Assembly (NCBI RefSeq): GCF_027887165.1
Contig: NC_077232.1
Span: 12,788,255-12,852,254, forward strand
Length of the DNA: 64,000 bases
Source: Monodelphis domestica
Taxonomy: Eukaryota; Chordata; Mammalia; Didelphimorphia; Didelphidae
Reading direction: 5' to 3'
Position 1 is the stretch's first letter, and each line of letters opens with the position of its first letter. The notes under the pieces were generated by a model. That model worked only from the letters and a program-made list of their open reading frames with translations. It searched no databases and had not been told where the DNA came from. Of the stretch, positions 34,886 through 46,347 are shown piece after piece. The position numbers were made by a program, and so were the translations under genes.

Positions 34886-35394
34886 AAGACAATTGGACTG
34901 GGGAAGATGTAAATACTCCAAGGGCCCTTCTAACTTTTTACTAAATAGCAGATAGAATGCAAATTACTTCTTTGAGGTAAATCACCTAAGGGTAGATGAG
35001 GAACTAGTTGGCTCAGTTAAGGAAAAAGTAGAAGACTTGTTCTTTGCTCTTAGAATGAATTCAATCTAATGAAGGACCAGGCTCAGCAGAATATTCCCTA
35101 GGGAGAGGCTGTCCATCTGTCTCTCACCCTTTGTTCCAATATATAGAATTTTCTCTATTTTAAGAAGAAATCTCAGAATAAAGAATATTAGCTAGGAAAG
35201 ACCTTCTGAACCATCCAATCTCACTATTTCATTTCCCAGATGAGGAAAGTGAGCGATGGAATTTGCTTAACATATGCCACAAATGGATGCCCCAAAAGCA
35301 GACAAATGAATAAGTTAGAACTCCAAACCAAGAATAAAGGAAACAAAGATTTCTTAAAAACCCTTCTATGTGCCTGGTCTTGTGCTACATACTT
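34886..35394. other. no gene recognised
   Basis: No supported feature. Confidence 0.45.
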
Positions 35395-36010
35395 TTTAAA
35401 AACCTTTACCTTCTGTCTTAGAATTGCTACTAAATATTGATTTCAAGGCAGAAGAATTGTAAGGGCTAGGCAATGGGGGTTTAGTGACTTGCCCAGGATC
35501 ACATAACTAGGAAGTATCTGAGGGCAAATTTTAACCCAGTATTTCCATTTCCAGGCCTGTCTGTCTCTCCACTGAGCCACCAACTGCCCCTGCTAAGAAC
35601 TTTTTACAAATATGATCACATTTAATTTTCAACAGAAGCACAGGAAATAGGTGCTTTTATTATCCACATTTTATAGTTGAAGAAACTGAGGTAAACAGAG
35701 TTCAAGTGACTTTCCTAGAATCACAGAGCAAGGAAATCTGTGAGGCTAGATTTGAACTCAGGGCTTCCTGACTCCAGGCTCAGGGCTCTTTCCACAGTAC
35801 AATAGAGTTAACTGGATCCTAGGGTTAACTGGGAGGATGTGAGAGGCTCAGACTCCTCATTTTATAGAGGAGGAAACTAAGGCTTAGAGAGGTTCAATGA
35901 CTTTCTCAAGGTCAAACAAAAATCAGGCAAGTGGCTGGCCTGGGACTTGAATGGAAGTCCTTTGATTCTCAACACAATGCTCTTTCCATCCCCTCCTGAT
36001 GGCATCTCTT
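35395..36010 (-). repeat. tRNA-derived SINE followed by two MIR-type SINEs
   Basis: SINE at 35395-35595 ('gacttgcccaggatcacat'), MIR at about 35630-35800 ('gaagaaactgaggtaaacag') and a second MIR at about 35850-35990 ('gaggaaactaaggctt'). Confidence 0.75.
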
Positions 36011-36733
36011 TGGGACTGACTTTTTTTCAGGTCCTCTGTTACATCCCATTTCCCATTCAATTCTGTCCTTGGCTCCCACCACATGTGAAGATGCCATATT
36101 TGAGGATGGGCTGGAGAGTAACCTGAGGAAGGCAAGCAGGATGAGGAAAGATCTTGAGTCCTTGTTATAGAAGGACCTGGGGAAGGAGATGACAATGATT
36201 ATCCTGGAAAAGAGAAGACTGGGTAAGGGGTGGGGGTGAAGCTCATCCTCAAGTATCTGTCTTGGGAGAAGGGGCATAACATTTGTTCTTTGTGACCAAA
36301 GAGGGCAGTTGTAGGAACAATCAGTGAGAAGAGCAAATTTAGGTTCTATCTCAGAAAAACCTTCCTAAAAATGATAGCACAGTATAGTGAAGTCCCTATA
36401 TCTGAGTTTAAATCTTAGCTTTGCCACTCTCTGACCATGGATGGGTCACCTAAACCTTCTGCTATTGTGCCTTCAGCTGTGAAATGAGGGAGTTTGGATC
36501 CCTTCCACCTTTTGAATCTAGCACCCTGTGACAGTTATGACAAGTTGGATCCAACTGACTCTGACACTTTAGGGGTTTCAGCAAAATCTTAATGACCAAT
36601 CATTTTTGTTAGTCTATTATTAACTATTAAAATTAGTTTAGTTAACTAATTGATTAGACCGATCAATTAGTTAATCAATATTAAGTACCTACTATGTACC
36701 AGACACTGGAGACACAATACAAAGAATGAAGCC
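36011..36733. other. no gene recognised; one MIR piece
   Basis: A plus MIR-like stretch at about 36380-36530. The rest is not identified. Confidence 0.45.
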
Positions 36734-36770
36734 AGGGGCAGCTAGGTGGCTCAGTGGATTGGCAGCCATA
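36734..36770 (+). repeat. SINE head truncated by adjoining LTR-like sequence
   Basis: 'ggcagctaggtggctcagtg' starts a SINE that is cut off after about 35 bases. Confidence 0.8.
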
Positions 36771-37925
36771 CTTAGTGTTAGGTGGTAATGTTACCCTTAT
36801 AAAATGTTAATAGAGTCTCAAGTTGGTTTAGCTGCTCCTCCCTGGCCCAAGGGCAAGATGGCTACCCTTAGGCCTGGAGTTCACTGACAAACACAATCTG
36901 ATTTCTTAGTAAAACAGCAATAGATGAATTAAAGTTGGTATTTAGGAGTTGGGAAGGACAGTTGTCTAGGAAGGTCCCTAATCTTTTACCAATCTCTCTG
37001 TCTCAGTTCCCTCTGATTCTCATGGATCTCTTCGGTCTCCAGCCAAGCTTACACTGTCTTCCTTGCTATCTCTGTCCAATGTTTCTATCTAACTACCTAA
37101 GGTATGCTCATCAACAAAAGTCTTTGCTGTAGTTGGGTAAGAAACCAAACGTCCAGACAGATCCAGTCATTCAAAGTGCAGGATGTAGATAGCAAAGGAA
37201 ATCAGCACACTGAAGGTATCAAGAATGTATTATGTAGTCTCCAAGGAGTTCAAAGATGTCTATGGGATAGACGAAATCTTTGGATGAAGCTCACAGGACA
37301 ACAAGATTCACATGGGAGGTTTGAGATCCAAGTAGAGAGAAAGCTCAGTCCATTGGCTCCAACTGATAGGCTCACTCCTCTCCCACCCCCAGTTCCCCTT
37401 CCTAGCAATCCCTTAACTGTCCCAACACAGAATTTAAAATTCTTCTCTTGCATACTGTCCCTTGCATTTCAGCCAAATTGGCTTTTTCTCTCTCTGCCAG
37501 ACCACCTTTCTGTATTCTGATATCCCTGTCTTTTAGTCCTTCCTTTTTACATAATGGAAACCCCTGGTTTATATTCTGTGAACTTTGATACTTACCTTAA
37601 TTTATAATTATTTCCTTATCCTACAATCTTAACCCCCTAAAACAATAAATAACCACTAAACTTTCTATACTACATCCTATGTATATCTATACATATTCTC
37701 AGGATGCTCCCCCAAGGTAAGAAGGGTAAGGGTAGGGTTTACAAATTATTACAAAGTTTCAACCCAACCCAACATTCACAAAGTTCAAACAATACAAAAC
37801 ATCTGAATATATCCTATCACTTCTACAAAATGCAAACCAATATACAACTCTAACACTAGGATAACTATTTCTATATCAATTTTCTATCAAACTCCTATCA
37901 TACTAAGCTAATACAATCAACAATT
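36771..37925. mobile_element. probable LTR-derived sequence, orientation unsure
   Basis: Begins TGTTAGGTGGTAATG at the SINE break and has the A+C-rich character and AATAAA (near 37645) of an LTR. No matching target duplication was found, so this is a weak call. Confidence 0.35.
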
Positions 37926-38715
37926 TGTGAATTTCAGACTACTCCATCCTATTCAGACCATTCTTTAGAGGATGGGATTTGGCTATTTCCTGATCAATAA
38001 CAATAGAGATACTTGGAATAACAGAATCAGGTCTTGGAAACTACAATCTCCACCCTACTCAGGGTAACAAGATTAGGAAGGGCTGCAGCAAAGCTCAAGA
38101 TTTAATTATTTAAGAATATGGCCTTTAACAGACATGTGCAAAAAGAAGGACAGACCTCTGGGGGGTCCTAGGTCAAGCTAGAGCCACCATTGGCACATAT
38201 GAGACGCAGGAAGTGAGGTAGAGAACAGCCTCTGGAGTTCTCGGGACTTCCTGTGAAGAGGGCTAGGGGAGTGAGAGGCTGGTGCTTGGAGTTGGAGGAG
38301 CCCCACAGACTGCTTTCCTTCAGATTGGTCATGTGAGTGATAAGGAGGACTGATCCCTTTAGACTATCCCTGATAGCCTTGGCTATCCAGGGCCTTAAAG
38401 CCTGCTTTGGCTCAGCCTGAGCCAGAGTTGGTATTTAAACTTCTTTCCTTCTCTCCCTTATCCTTCTCTGTCTCTCTGTCTCTCTGTCTCTCTCTGTTTG
38501 TCTGTCTCTCTCTCTCCCTCCCCCCTCCCCCTTCTCTCTCTCTCCTTCTCTCTCTCTGTCTCCCTCTGATACTTTCTTCCTCCTATTTGTACTTAAAACA
38601 CCATAAAAAAATTTGGCAGCTGACTTGAGTGTTTCATTAGGAATTACATAAGTGAATTCCTTGACAACCTTAAATTAATATATATCAGTTTTTTTAAAGT
38701 GATTTCAATATCACA
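37926..38715 (+). mobile_element. solo LTR, gammaretrovirus-like family
   Basis: Runs from TGTGAATTTCAG to AATATCACA with the 4-base duplication AATT at 37922-37925 and 38716-38719. Internal stretches such as 'acagacatgtgcaaa' and 'gtcaagctagagcc' match the LTR at 51323-52300. Contains a CT-rich tract at 38460-38570. Confidence 0.85.
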
Positions 38716-39300
38716 AATTCTATTTTCCAATTTAAAATTAAACTTGCATAAAAATAAAAAAAACATTTAAGAAAATGATATATTTTACAATAAACACGAT
38801 GTTAGCCTCAGCTATCACATCCAACACTCTATGAGGAAAAAAAATTTCTGCAAACTACAGTTAAAAAAAAAACTTTTCTCTGAACAATTCAAACACCATT
38901 AGTCTCTTCCCTATGTTAACTCTTAACCCTATACCTAAACTGCTACATCAACTTGATAACTAAACTTCTTATCCTATTCTATACAGTCTTTATATAGATG
39001 ATACATACTTATAATAAATATGTACATAATTATAAGAATTCTGTTACAAATATGTGTATGTGCAGATCTATGTAGATATATGTGCATATTATGTTACATT
39101 CATTATTTTTAATCCTATCTATGCTCTGATATTAATCAAATAGAAAATCTACAGATACTTCTATTCACTTAATACCTTATAGATCTAATACTACCTATAT
39201 ACTTATTTATCAATTTCTTTTTCACCAAAAAAGTCTCGCAGTTATCTACATGGGATCTATAAATACATATACACCATGTACCCTATTTATGTGTTCTGTT
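38716..39300. other. AT-rich sequence, nothing recognised
   Basis: No coding frame or familiar repeat. Confidence 0.45.
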
Positions 39301-40855
39301 GGAAATAGAAAAATGTAAACAGAGGGGAACTATTACTTCTTGAAATAGAGAAGGTAAACTGTGGGGAAACTGTTTCTTTTACAATGACTGCTGTTCTTTG
39401 GTTTGTGACTAGAGAGAGCTGCTAAGGGGACCTGAGACTGTTTATTTATAATGGAGGTAGGAATGAGAAATGCTGAGGGATGCCACACAGGGATGCTGGT
39501 ACATAAGGGAATAGCTACACAGGGAACTGCTCTGGGGTCTGCCTACTGATCCCTACTGATGGCTGATGGATCAGTATATCTTTTTAACCTCCTCCCCCCT
39601 TCACTTCCTCCCTTCTCCAACCCTCTCCTCCCAGTTCTTGAAGCCTTTGGCTTCCCTCCTCCCCCTCCCCCCAATGAACTATAAAGATACTCTTTTCTTT
39701 TCCTTTTCAAGTCAGGGGGTTTGTTGGGATAACAGGATAGGAAACTGAGGTGAGAGGGATGAGGATGTCCCTAATCTAAAATGAGGGTTTGAGAAAGTAG
39801 TCCAATCACAAGCTGTGACTCTAAGACATTTAGGGAGATGGAAGACAACAGCTGTTCAAAATCTTCTTTCTTCACAAGATCAGCAAGGTCTCTCAGCTTA
39901 ACCCCAGAAAGAAACAAAGTTCAAAAATCTCTTCTTCAGCCTGGCTTGTCTCCTTTCTCAGCTACAACCCCAGAGAAAAACAAAGTTCAAAGTCTCTCAG
40001 TTTCTCCTGGTCAGCTCAACTCTCAAATAGACCACCAACTCAAAAGCCAAGTTTCTCCTTCTTGTCAACTTCAACTGTCCAAAGCCAGAGAACCCCAAAA
40101 CCAAGTCAGCTCCACCAGCATCTTTCAGCCAGGTTCAACCTTCAGAGAGAGTGACTCCAAGTCCAGTCCCCTCCCCCTTGTCAGCTCAACTGCCAACTCC
40201 TGGGAACATTCCATTTGGAACCCTGGTTCTTGATTGACAGATACTCTATCACATAAATAACTATTAAGGTTAAATTAATCACAAAAAGGTCAAGTAACTA
40301 ACAAAAGGTGAACTTAACAAAGAAGTGTGAAGTAGCTCAAAAGATATAAACTAATCAAAGAAGATGAGAACTAAAAGTATGGGCGGTCCTGGAGAAAGCC
40401 TTTGATGTGATTGGTAGATATGAAAATTTAGAGGAGGGGTCACAAGGGGTGAAAGGTCTATATAGTTGGGATTTTTTCTTCTCTCAAAAACTCTATCCCC
40501 GGAAAATTGGATCTGGATGATCACTTCCTGTGAGCAGTCTGGGCGCCAGTTCAATCCTGGAACTCAACCTGGAGGAGCTCACTCAGAGGGCTTCCTTGAG
40601 CTGGTCTCATGGTGAGTGATAAGACTGACTTCCTTTACCCTTGGGCTCAGGGAGTCCCCTTTGGCCAAGGCCTTTAAGCTCAGCCTGAGCCAGAGCAATT
40701 TAAATTAACTCTTTTCCCTCTCCCCCTCTCTTCTCCTTAAATTCCTTCCCTCTATATTAATTAAATTACCAAAAATTCCCAGAATGATTTGAGAATTTTA
40801 TTTGGTGACCATTTAAATCTAGATTTAAAGTCACAACTCTAAATTCATCTTTATA
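39301..40855 (+). mobile_element. LTR-related sequence with internal short repeats
   Basis: From about 40265 it matches the LTR at 12370-13050 ('ggttaaattaatcac', 'gatgagaact', 'ttggtgaccattt'). Upstream, 39885-40010 repeats a unit containing 'gaaacaaagttcaaa', giving an artificial open frame at 39838-40233. The left border is uncertain. Confidence 0.55.
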
Positions 40856-40859
40856 AGCT

Positions 40860-41040
40860 GGAGTCAGGAAGACCCGAGTTCAAATTTGACCTCAGATACT
40901 TCCTAATCATGGGACTCTGGGTAAGCCACTTCACCTTGTTTGCCTTGGTTTCCTCTTCTGTAAAATGAGCTGGTGAAGAAAATGGTAAAACACACCACTA
41001 TCTTTGCCAAGAAAATTCCAAAAAGGGACATGAATAATTA
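40860..41040 (+). repeat. second marsupial SINE type
   Basis: 'gagtcaggaagacccgagtt', 'ttcctcttctgtaaaatgag', and the 'atctttgccaagaaaa' end. Confidence 0.8.
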
Positions 41041-41194
41041 ATTTTTCAAAGCCAAACCAACCTTGACTAGAGAAGTTTAAATACAACTTCTGATATATTT
41101 ATTATTTGTGTGACTTTGGGTAAGTATCTGAACATCCTTGGGTTTCAGTTTCCTTTTCTGAGAAACTAGAGAGTTGAACTAGATGACCTTTAAG

Positions 41195-42073
41195 GTGTTA
41201 TGATGCAATACAAATTTCTATATTCCTCAGGTCATAAAAGAAGAGATAACATCATACATGCAAGAAAAAATGTGTGAAGGAAATAATTTGAGAATTGGTA
41301 TGGTTCCATCTACGTTCATTCTCTATCAGCATCTCCTGTGACCATAGATAGCATTTTTCATTGTGAGGCCATTGGGGTTGTCGCGGATCCTTGTATTGTG
41401 ATGATATTTTGGTTCTTAACAGATGAAAATTATATAATATTTCTGCAACTCTATTCACTGTTCTCATGGGTCTGATCACTTTACTTTGCATCAGTTCATA
41501 CAAGTTTTTTCTGAAATCATCTCATTCATTGTTACTTATGGCACAATGGTATTCCATCACAATCTCATACTCCGACTTGTGCAGTCATTCCCCAATTGAT
41601 GGGCATCCATAGGTCTGACAGGTCTATTATTCTGTATTCTAATTTGTATATGGTATCGCCCTTTTTTTTTTCTGGGTCATGTATTCCTGAGTAGGGATCT
41701 AAAGGGATCTTGACAAGCTCAAGTTGTCTAATAAGAAGAACTAAAACAGGGATAAATGTAAATTCTTGCACTTGTGTACCAAAAAGTCAACTTCACTGAT
41801 GTAAGAAAAGAGAGGTATTATGAGATAGCAGTTATTCTGAAAAGTATCTGGAGGGTTTTGTAGAAGATAAGTACTGGATGAGTCCATGGAAATGGATGAT
41901 GCATCCAGAAAAGCTTGGGCTTCATTAAGAGCAATATAGCATCTAGGACTAATAGTCTCACTGTCTTCTGCCCTGTTGAACACCATTCAGAAGACTGGAT
42001 TCAGTTCTTGGTGCTACATTTTAAGAAGCACATTAATAAATTGGAGGAGTATCTAGAGGAGGGTTACTAGGGG
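41195..42073. repeat. segmental duplication block C, left low-identity part
   Basis: Counterpart of 1004-2480: reversed LINE-1 (41195-41610), then low-copy sequence and the start of the CR1/L3 3' end. About 85-90% alike by eye, with a LINE-1 stretch missing relative to block A. Confidence 0.75.
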
Positions 42074-43300
42074 GTGGGATAAAATTGACAATCCACCCAA
42101 ATTACAATTACAAACCTGGAGTCAGAGAGTGGATAGTATAAGATGCAATCTTTATTCTTTCTCATGAGGAAGAGGACTTGCCCTAGTGGCAATGCCAATG
42201 CATGGGTGCAGATACAAACATTATATTGATTCCTGACACAAGACCCCATCACCCCTCTGTTAGATACCCGATTATCTGGGGGCCGAAATTACATGTAGGC
42301 ATGAATTCTACCCAATCAGAAAACAGTAAGGTATGAAGTGTGAGCCCATCAGGAGTTTCTGCCAGGGAGAAGAAAGGTTATGGGAAGATTGTCATGTCCT
42401 CAGGAGTGACTCCTTTGGCTCTAAAGGTCTGAGGAGTGTGAACTTTAGATTTACTCCACTGTGCTTAGTCTAACAAAACAGGAATATACACACCCCTACT
42501 TAAGGATTAAGTGTTGAGGAGGATGGCCTATGACAGACATGTGCTAGCAAATGACAAATCAGAAACAACTGACAGACCCCTGGGCTGTCCTAAGTCAAGC
42601 TTAAGCTACCATTGGTACATGTGAGACACAGTAAAGTGGTGTAAAAATGGTCTATATATTTCGTCACTTCCTCTCTACGGCCTCTCTTTGTGTGGAGAGG
42701 TGACTGGAAGCAGCTATTTGTCTGGGTTTGGCAGTGAGTTTCCTTGATACAATACTGGGAGAAGCTTAGTGGCCTAGTTCAGGTGAGGCATCTTCACTGA
42801 GCTCTCTTGGAGTTTAGGCTGATTCTTTTCTCCTTTACCTTCCAAGCACTATCCTCTTTGGAAAGCCTCTAATCTCCTGAAGGGACCTTGTGGTGGAGGT
42901 CTTTGAATTCCCCCTTGCACAGGCCAGGCAGGAAAATTCCTATACCTTTCCCTTTCTCTTCTACTTCATTCCTTCCTCTATGTTAATTAAACCACCATAA
43001 AATTTCCAAACTGACTTGGGTATTTTGATTGGGATATTCCCTGGCAACCAAATTAATTTAGATTAAGTCACAACCATAAAATTACTCTTACAGGAGATAA
43101 GGAGGTAGTATTGCCTAATGGTTTTCTTCCTTGAGATAAGAGGCCTCCCAACTTACTGGGCCTGTGACTCTATGGAAATGTCCTTGAGATCGTATTGCAT
43201 ACACCTAAACAGGCTTTCATTCCTAATGGGAGGGGAGGGAGTGCTGTAGATGGATGTCCACTCTGAGATGTCCACCCATTAATTTCTTGTTATTCTCCAC
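42074..43300 (+). mobile_element. LTR-containing insertion in block C
   Basis: Breaks the CR1/L3 remnant that is continuous in block A (2470-2520). From about 42470 it matches the plus-strand LTR family ('acagacatgtgc', 'gtcaagct'), ending near 43095. The first part, with 'aatccacccaaatt', may be a second, nested LTR. Limits approximate. Confidence 0.6.
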
Positions 43301-43309
43301 ATGAGGATG

Positions 43310-43690
43310 GGGATGTCCTTAAGACTATGGCACATGCTGACTAGTTCAAAGAACTAGGAATGTTCAGCCTGGAGAAAACTCAGCAGGGACTTGGCAGTTG
43401 ACATCATGCATTGGAAGGGGATTAGACCTGCTCTGTTTGGCTCTAGAAGTCAGGAACGATGGCCATCACTGCAAAGAGTCAAATTAGTGTTCACCGTCAG
43501 GCAAAACTTCCTAACAACTAGAAGGGTCCAAAAGTGGATTGGGACCTTCGAGAGGTGGCTAGTTCTCCACCCTCAGGGGTCTCCCAGCAGTGGGAGAACA
43601 ACCACTTGGCAGATATATTATAATGAGTGGAGTGGAATGGGCAGTGAGGTCCCCCCAACTCTTAATTTAGCCATTCTGTGAAATACTACT
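43310..43690 (+). repeat. CR1/L3-type LINE 3' end, block C copy
   Basis: Continuation of the element interrupted at 42073. Matches 2520-2860 at about 85%. Confidence 0.7.
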
Positions 43691-44554
43691 GATAGATCCG
43701 GGGACCAAAGTCCTCCCCAACCTGAAACAGAAACTGCCACAAAAGCAAAGCCTGCCAGAACATCAGGATTTCCCTGTCCGCTCTAGACAAATGACCTCCT
43801 GCACCAGTTTTCCTGGGTGAATCTGATTTCTGTCCTCCCACAGCTTGGTGACTCAGTTTCCCCTTAGCTCCCCAGAGCCCTCAACTTCTGGCCCTCATAA
43901 ACCTAGACATCCAGTCTGAGTCCTCCTTGCCTTCCTTCTAGGACTCTTGCCTCAATTCCTCCTTCATCAGGAATGCCTGAAAGAAAGGGAATCTCTGGGA
44001 CTTCAGGCAGGCCCCTGGGCCTCAACAGGGAGGATGCTCCCTTCTGAGACAGCAGAGATAAAGAGCAGGAATCTTTACACTCACTCCCCCACAGGCTTCT
44101 CCTTTATTTTTTCACTCAGTGATGCAGTCCCCACCCCCTGAGCTCCCCAGAGCCTTTGGGTTCTTGCCCTCATAAATCTAACTGCTTAGTCTGAGTCACC
44201 CAAGGACTCAGCCCCACCCCATCCCCCCACTTAGTCCCCCCCCCCCCCACCTCCAAGCACTTTCACTATCACTTTCTCTTACCTGTCAACCTTCAGGAAA
44301 TTTAGCGCCCTATCCCCACCCTGGCCCAGAGCTTGGAAATCTCCCTCTCTCTCCCTCCTGCTCTCCTCTTACTGGGTCTCCAGCCTCCATAAATCATCCC
44401 TCAGGTCCCCTCCCCGTGTTCACTGTTCCTGTCACTTGACTTTTCCAAAGCCCAAGGCTCAGGCCCCCATTAATCTGAGTGCTCCTCCCCTGCCTCCTCC
44501 CAGCCCAGTAAGCCCCTGGCTCCCAAGCTCCTACAAGATCAAAAGCCTATTCAA

Positions 44555-44745
44555 GGGGCAGCTGGGTGGCTCAGTGGATTGAGAATCAGGCCTAGAGCTG
44601 GGAGGTCCTGGGTTCAAATCTGGCCTCAGACACTTCCCAGCTGGGTGACCCTGGGCAAGTCACTTAACCCCAATTGCCTAGCCCCGACCACTCTCCTGCC
44701 TCAGAAACAATCCACAGTATTGACTCCAAGATGGAAGGGGAGTCA
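44555..44745 (+). repeat. tRNA-derived marsupial SINE, well preserved
   Basis: Clean head 'ggggcagctgggtggctcag', B box 'gggttcaaatc' and body 'tgaccctgggcaagtcactt'. Confidence 0.92.
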
Positions 44746-45206
44746 AGTTCACCCTTTCAGGCACACATTGCTTTCCCTGTGCAGCAATGCTTTCTAATCA
44801 TTGGTCTTCATACCAGGCTGAGCCAAAAGCAGTGAGCAGTTTGTTGGTAATCCACCAGTCAAGAGAAATGCCAAAAGATATTCAGATGAAAGGTTCAAAG
44901 GGTTTGAAGGCAGCAGTGCCCACAGTGGCGAGGGATCACTGCCTAACTGAGGTGAACCCCCAATTCCTACTCTGGCTATGAAGGGCAATGGGACACCTGA
45001 AGCCAAACAGTGTCCAAAATCCTTTCCCTGCTTTCTCTTCCCATAGCAGATTTCCCTTCTCTTAATAAAGGACCACAAGACACCACATGCCACATTGCCC
45101 CTTCTGCAGCAGGAAGCAGTTTAGATGAGCAAGACTGTGGCCCATTTCCCTACTGGGACTACTGTTCCCTTCCCCTTCCTCCCCCACCTTCTCACACTCC
45201 CATTTT

Positions 45207-45336
45207 TCCTTCGTTCCTTCGTTCCTTCATTCCTTCGTTCCTTCGTTCCTTCGTTCCTTCCTTCCTTCCTTCCTTCCTTCCTTCCTTCCTTCCTTCCTTC
45301 CTTCCTTCCTTCCTTCCTTTCTTCCTTCCTTCCTTC
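45207..45336 (+). repeat. (TTCC)n/(TTCG)n microsatellite
   Basis: Tetranucleotide run, opening with CG-containing units and then pure TTCC. It produces false Phe/Pro/Ser-rich frames. Confidence 0.97.
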
Positions 45337-45515
45337 GAGAGAATACTGTTTATTGGTCTCAAGGCAGAAGAGCAGTAAGGGCTAGGCAAGGGGGGTCAAG
45401 TGAGTTGCCCAGAGTCACACAGCTGGGAAGTGTCTGAGGCCACATTTGAACCTAGAATCTTCCATCTCTGGGTCTGACTCTCCATCTAATGAGCCAACCA
45501 GATACCCCCCCCCTT
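45337..45515 (-). repeat. tRNA-derived SINE after the microsatellite
   Basis: 'aaggcagaagagcagtaagg', 'agagtcacacagctgggaag', ending in a C-run. The microsatellite probably grew from its tail. Confidence 0.88.
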
Positions 45516-46136
45516 TTTCTTTTTAAATAAATCAAAAGGTGAGAATGGTGGATCTGGGGACCAAAATCCTCCCCTTTCCCCCTTCCCTCATCACCTGCCA
45601 GAACCTCAGACAGAAACTGCCACAAAAGTGAGGCCTGGCAGAACATCAGGATTTCCCTGTCAGATCCAGACAAATGACCTCCTGCACCACAGACCACCCT
45701 GCCTGGGAAATCCCACCCCCAGAGACCAAGACTCCCCAGCCCCCAGGGCCATCCAGTGAGCTTCACACAAGTACCCCAACTTTGTCCAATAGAGACAACC
45801 CAAGTTACCTCATCCCAGATTACCACCCTATGAAAGATTGCTCCCTTCTCCACCCTGGTGGAAGCTCCTCACCCTTTGTAGGGTGCAGCCCCCCCCCCCT
45901 TCCCCCTTGCTCTCCCTTCCTCTTACCCCTCACTTCCTTTCCCACAGTAGACCTTTGCTGCATTACTCAACTCTTTCTCGTTTGTCTCTTGTCTCCGGTC
46001 AGATCCCTGTCAGTCAGATCTGACAACTCCTTATTGATAAGAACTGTAAGCCAGCAACTGCTACCAAACCATTCCCAGAACTCTACTTACGAAAGCAGAA
46101 TCTGGGGAATATCCCGGCCCATTTCAGTATACATTT

Positions 46137-46336
46137 TTTAAACCCCTCATCTTCCATCTTGGAGTCCATACTGTGTATTGGCTCCAAGGCAGAAGAATAG
46201 TAAGGGCTAGGCAAAGGGGATCAAGTGACTTGGCCAGGGTCACACAGCTGGGAAGCCTCTGAGGCCACATTTGAACCCAGGTCCTCTCATCTCTAGGCCT
46301 GGCTCTCAACCCACTGAGCTACCCAGCTGCCCCATC
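46137..46336 (-). mobile_element. tRNA-derived SINE, specific to block C
   Basis: Complete reverse-oriented SINE with TATACATTTT on both sides. Block A at about 2955 shows the empty site, so it postdates the split. Confidence 0.88.
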
Positions 46337-46347
46337 ATTATACATTT

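Larger units (their letters stand above)
43691..46047. repeat. GC-rich block with internal repeats, absent from block A
   Basis: Has no counterpart between 2860 and 2875 in block A. Inside, 43690-43800 and 45550-45690 are direct repeats ('acagaaactgccacaaaa', 'catcaggatttccctgtc', 'gacaaatgacctcctgcacc'). A second unit with 'ctccccagagcc' and 'gccctcataaa' recurs at 43866 and 44142. Its pyrimidine-rich, C-rich character suggests LTR or ERV origin, but no viral gene was seen. Confidence 0.6.

Noticed and set aside
44579-44797. tRNA-like A and B boxes, here and in the other SINE copies
   Set aside because: They belong to tRNA-derived SINE heads followed by a SINE body and tail. No cloverleaf with paired acceptor stems was found, so no tRNA gene is called.
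45010-45385. Open frames rich in Phe, Pro, Ser and Leu
   Set aside because: They are translations of the (TTCC)n/(TTCG)n microsatellite.
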